Shown: positions 6,518 to 8,727 of the stretch, piece after piece
Numbering within the stretch: position 1 is the first letter of the stretch
Layout: every line of letters starts with the position of its first letter
Notes under the pieces: generated by a model
Database searches by the model: none
What the model was told of the DNA's origin: nothing
Seen by the model: the letters and a program-made list of their open reading frames with translations, nothing else
Program-made: the position numbers and the translations under genes
NCBI GenBank assembly: GCA_023250795.1
Contig: JAHFAB010000026.1
Span: 1-8,727 of the forward strand
Direction of reading: 5' to 3'
DNA: 8,727 nt
From: Bacteriovoracaceae bacterium
GTDB lineage: Bacteria > Bdellovibrionota > UBA1018

Positions 6518-7212
6518 ATTTAAAAATAAAAGGATTTACGATTATAGAAGTTTTAATCGCAACAGGTATTTTTTCGGTAATAGTTTGTGCAGTTTTGTTT
6601 CAATCCATTCAGCAAAACAGAATTAAAGCAGGGTTAGATTTTAACCAGGAATTTTTTTCAGGGATCCAACTCCCTGTAGATCAGCTCAGAAAAGATATTA
6701 AATTGGCAAATAATATTTCAAATTTGGCATTTCTTTCACCGAATTTTTTGAAAGGCATAAGATTAAACTATCAGTTTTTGAACAAAGTCTCCAATACTGT
6801 GGATAACAGTACTGTTGACTACCGTCTTTTCGGAAATGATATTTGTTTTGTGAATGGTTTACCTATAAATTGCTTGAGATTAGAAAGAGTGGATCAGCGG
6901 ATGCCGACGCAAATTTTTAACTATAGGTTTATTTTGGGTTTTGATTGGTGTATTGAAAACAACCCAGCAATTGGGGTTTGCCCAAACGTTGGTAGAATTA
7001 ACACAACTCATACGAATAAACGGTTGATCGCAGAAATTAGCTTTCTTTCTCCCGCCTACACCGGACGGTTAGGCCTTACTGAACAAATTAGCAATAATTT
7101 AGCAGTCGAAATACAAAGAGCAACGATTCGATTTCCTTTTATTGTTGACCTTGAAAACGTTCCAATGACTGTAGGAGGAGCAAAAAAGATTATTGTTCTT
7201 CGTCCTATTTAA
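6514..7212 (+). CDS. Type IV minor pilin, PilW-like
   Basis: A 232-residue prepilin with leader MNLKIKG followed by FTIIEVLIATGIFSVIVCAVLF. Cleavage would follow Gly7, giving Phe at +1 and the conserved Glu at +5 (residue 12). The mature protein has a C-terminal domain of about 200 residues, larger than its upstream neighbour and similar in size to PilW/PilJ-type minor pilins. It contains cysteines at the NDICFVNGLPINC segment and at DWCIENNPAIGVC, each a pair spaced to form a disulfide. I chose ATG 6514, which overlaps the previous TGA (ATGA), over an in-frame ATG at 6490 because it gives a standard 7-residue leader. Ends 7 nt before the next gene. Function (initiation or tip complex of a type IV pilus) is inferred from family and order. 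Confidence 0.82.
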   Translation: MNLKIKGFTIIEVLIATGIFSVIVCAVLFQSIQQNRIKAGLDFNQEFFSGIQLPVDQLRKDIKLANNISNLAFLSPNFLKGIRLNYQFLNKVSNTVDNSTVDYRLFGNDICFVNGLPINCLRLERVDQRMPTQIFNYRFILGFDWCIENNPAIGVCPNVGRINTTHTNKRLIAEISFLSPAYTGRLGLTEQISNNLAVEIQRATIRFPFIVDLENVPMTVGGAKKIIVLRPI

Positions 7213-7219
7213 TGAATTT

Positions 7220-7966
7220 ATGAAAAAAAATAAAAAAGGTATTGCAGCTCTTGGTTTAGCCACAGTTTTAGGCATGATTAGTCTAACGGGAACTCAAATG
7301 ATGTTTTTTTCTGTTGAAACGAAAACAAAAGTATTAATACAACAATTAAAATCCGCAGAATTTCGAAACGATTCAAAAAATTATGGAGAAATCCAAGGGG
7401 CAGCGCTCTATGATCGTCTAATGACAGATTTGAACAATCAATCTGCAACAGTTTATCAAACCAAGCTTGATCAGATTAAAGCGGATTACAATTGTCACCC
7501 ACTGGGGAGCCCTGTGGCACAACCAATTATGAGTCAGGGTTTGAAGTTTAATTATAGTTGTGAAACATTGCCTGGTAATACACCGCCAGGATTTTTACTA
7601 AACGTAGAAAGAATATTGAATACGAATGAGCTTTTAGGCAAGTCGGTGATTTTAGTTCAAAATGATGCATTACTAGCAGGAGGTGGCGGTGGTGGCGGAG
7701 GAGGTGGTGGCGGAGGAGGTGGTGGCGGAGGAGGTGGCGGTGGCGGTGTGGTGCCCCCGGTCAATTGCATTGCTACTAGAGTTTGTCAACCAGCAGGTTC
7801 GTGTTTTGTGTTGTTTGGACTCGCCTGTAACTATAGGAGTTGTATTAATAAAATACTAACTGCAAATCGGTTACCTATTGATTTTGTGAATTTTGATATA
7901 GGCTGTGGCACTCCTCCCGTTACTGGAAGCAGTTGTGCTTTGTTGTGTTCTGCTGGGTGTCCCTAA
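7220..7966 (+). CDS. PilX-like protein with a poly-glycine linker and a Cys-rich C-terminal module
   Basis: A 248-residue protein. MKKNKKG is a basic leader, followed by the hydrophobic segment IAALGLATVLGMISLTGTQ, which resembles the PilX_N pattern (G-aL..at-L--islt). The +5 glutamate is absent. Residues 31-70 (VETKTKV..QQLKSAEFRND) are charged and helical, as in PilX. Residues 71-153 form a small domain with Cys92 and Cys114. Then come 23 consecutive glycines (154-176), VVPPVN, and a Cys-rich module (183-247) with nine cysteines ending CxxxCxxxC. I chose ATG 7220; a TTG at 7193 would add nine residues and is less likely despite AGGAGG 14 nt before it. It overlaps the next start codon (TAATG). 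The same module appears twice in the divergent gene at 4497-5594. Role: pilus-associated by context. Confidence 0.78.
   Translation: MKKNKKGIAALGLATVLGMISLTGTQMMFFSVETKTKVLIQQLKSAEFRNDSKNYGEIQGAALYDRLMTDLNNQSATVYQTKLDQIKADYNCHPLGSPVAQPIMSQGLKFNYSCETLPGNTPPGFLLNVERILNTNELLGKSVILVQNDALLAGGGGGGGGGGGGGGGGGGGGGGGVVPPVNCIATRVCQPAGSCFVLFGLACNYRSCINKILTANRLPIDFVNFDIGCGTPPVTGSSCALLCSAGCP
7679..7747 (+). repeat. In-frame poly-glycine tract with a 15-bp tandem unit
   Basis: These 69 nt encode 23 glycines. The core 7688-7735 is about 3.2 copies of the 15-bp unit GGAGGAGGTGGTGGC, identical between copies. The unit is a multiple of three, so slippage would change linker length without breaking the frame. 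The tract joins the N-terminal pilin-like part to the Cys-rich module. Confidence 0.9.
7766..7960 (+). repeat. Cys-rich module in the PilX-like protein (residues 183-247)
   Basis: Nine cysteines (183, 189, 195, 203, 208, 229, 239, 243, 247), the core C-x4-C-INKILTA (203-215) and the end CxxxCxxxC. It aligns by eye with copies A and B of the divergent gene and shares the VVPPV boundary in front. Confidence 0.6.
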
Positions 7967-8727
7967 TGAAAACTAATCGATTCATGTATTGGGCTGTTCT
8001 GATTTCAATCATATGTGCAATAATCTTCTTATCAAAACAATGTTCGCATACTCACCATACTCCAGAAACAATATCAATTATCCCAAAAATGTCTGACGAA
8101 TTTCAGTTACAACCCGAACACTCATCTTGGCCGGCACATATTGCAACAGATCCACAAGGATATGTATATGTAGTAGGAAAATCCATTGGATCAAATGGTA
8201 CTTACTGGATTGTGAGACGAAAAAAGCCAGAGGGAGATCAATGGGAAACAGTGGATCAATTTCAGTATAGCCCTGATCAAGACTCCCAAGCTATTAAAGT
8301 TTACTATGATGAATCGTTAAAGCCTGCGATTTTTGTAGAAGGGCAAGTTAAATCAGTCGATGGTAAAACTCATTTTTTAAACCGCAGCACTACCAACCGT
8401 GGTGCTTTATGGAAAACTGTATGGGACGATCTCAATCTTTTGCTTACTACTTATCCTATGGCAAACAATGAATTTGATTTCAATAATAAAGAAAATTATA
8501 TTGTTGGAGAAGAGGACGATGTTAATAAAAACTCGGTATGGTTTGTGAAAAAAAAGGCGTTTTCATCTCAAGAATGGATAGATGTAGATCGGTTTTTTAT
8601 TACCCCTTCCCACAGATCGATAGCCAGGGCAATTCTCATTGGGCCATCTGAGAAAAATACAGCCACCCTATGGGTGGGTGGTATTGCAAGAGATGATAAA
8701 AACCATTCTCACTGGATCGTGCGTGTT
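7966..8727 (+). CDS. Exported repeat protein (55-residue WxxVDxF repeats, probable beta-propeller), 3' end missing
   Basis: The frame is open for 254 codons to the window edge. The start ATG overlaps the previous stop (TAATG). An N-terminal hydrophobic segment (about 8-22) after a basic start indicates export or a membrane anchor. Cys26 is preceded by SKQ, so it is not a good lipobox. From residue 60 on there are repeats with the pattern (Y/I)VxG ~10 residues (Y/H/V)(W/F)(I/F)(V/L)(R/K) ~8 residues W-x2-V-D-x-F. The key glycines fall at 71, 126, 181 and 238, and the second Trp at 93, 149 and 204. This is a 55-57 residue period, consistent with blades of a beta-propeller of the sialidase/BNR-like or SBBP type, with a fourth repeat cut by the window end. 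Position after pilV-, pilW- and pilX-like genes matches that of pilY1, the pilus-tip adhesin. No sequence match to PilY1 is seen, so the role is inference. Confidence 0.75.
   Translation, partial: MKTNRFMYWAVLISIICAIIFLSKQCSHTHHTPETISIIPKMSDEFQLQPEHSSWPAHIATDPQGYVYVVGKSIGSNGTYWIVRRKKPEGDQWETVDQFQYSPDQDSQAIKVYYDESLKPAIFVEGQVKSVDGKTHFLNRSTTNRGALWKTVWDDLNLLLTTYPMANNEFDFNNKENYIVGEEDDVNKNSVWFVKKKAFSSQEWIDVDRFFITPSHRSIARAILIGPSEKNTATLWVGGIARDDKNHSHWIVRV

Noticed and set aside
8041..8046. Lipoprotein cleavage site at Cys26 of the last gene
   Set aside because: The residues before Cys are Ser-Lys-Gln, not the small-residue pattern of a lipobox; a plain signal or membrane anchor is safer.

Overview
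The window looks like a piece of a Gram-negative bacterial chromosome of moderate to low GC content. It carries a xylose-type sugar ABC transporter and a set of type IV pilus minor pilins. The mix of minor pilins, WxxVDxF-type repeat proteins and a small NTase/HEPN pair would fit Bdellovibrionota or another deltaproteobacterial-type lineage. That placement is a weak inference, because no rRNA or marker gene is present. Stop codons (TAA, TAG, TGA) are used normally, and I see no tRNA, rRNA or CRISPR array.

Region 1 (1-3117, + strand) is the xylose importer in the order xylF (3' end only), xylG, xylH. The genes are tightly packed (6-nt gap, then an ATGA overlap). XylF binds the sugar in the periplasm, XylH forms the channel and XylG hydrolyses ATP.

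Region 2 (3114-4453, - strand) has three small genes: a minimal nucleotidyltransferase followed 5 nt later by a HEPN-domain protein (a toxin-antitoxin-like pair), and upstream of them a DUF457/YdjM-like membrane protein. The HEPN stop codon overlaps the xylH stop codon tail to tail, so the two convergent transcription units have no spacer.

Region 3 (4497-8727) is the most interesting part. A minus-strand gene (4497-5594) encodes a pilin-like protein with an N-terminal membrane helix, Ser/Pro-rich linkers and two Cys-rich C-terminal modules. Divergent from it runs a plus-strand operon: a PilV-like minor pilin, a PilW-like minor pilin, a PilX-like protein with a 23-glycine linker and one copy of the same Cys-rich module, and a partial secreted or membrane-anchored protein built from 55-residue WxxVDxF repeats (probably beta-propeller). 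The last gene sits where pilY1 sits in classical pilV-pilW-pilX-pilY1 clusters. I infer a minor-pilin/tip-adhesin locus with two interchangeable or paralogous PilX-like subunits that carry a shared, apparently undescribed Cys-rich domain.

The 413-nt gap between the divergent pilin genes holds a good sigma70-like promoter for the minus gene and two decayed PIN-domain (VapC-type toxin) remnants. One of these runs into the start of the PilV-like gene.
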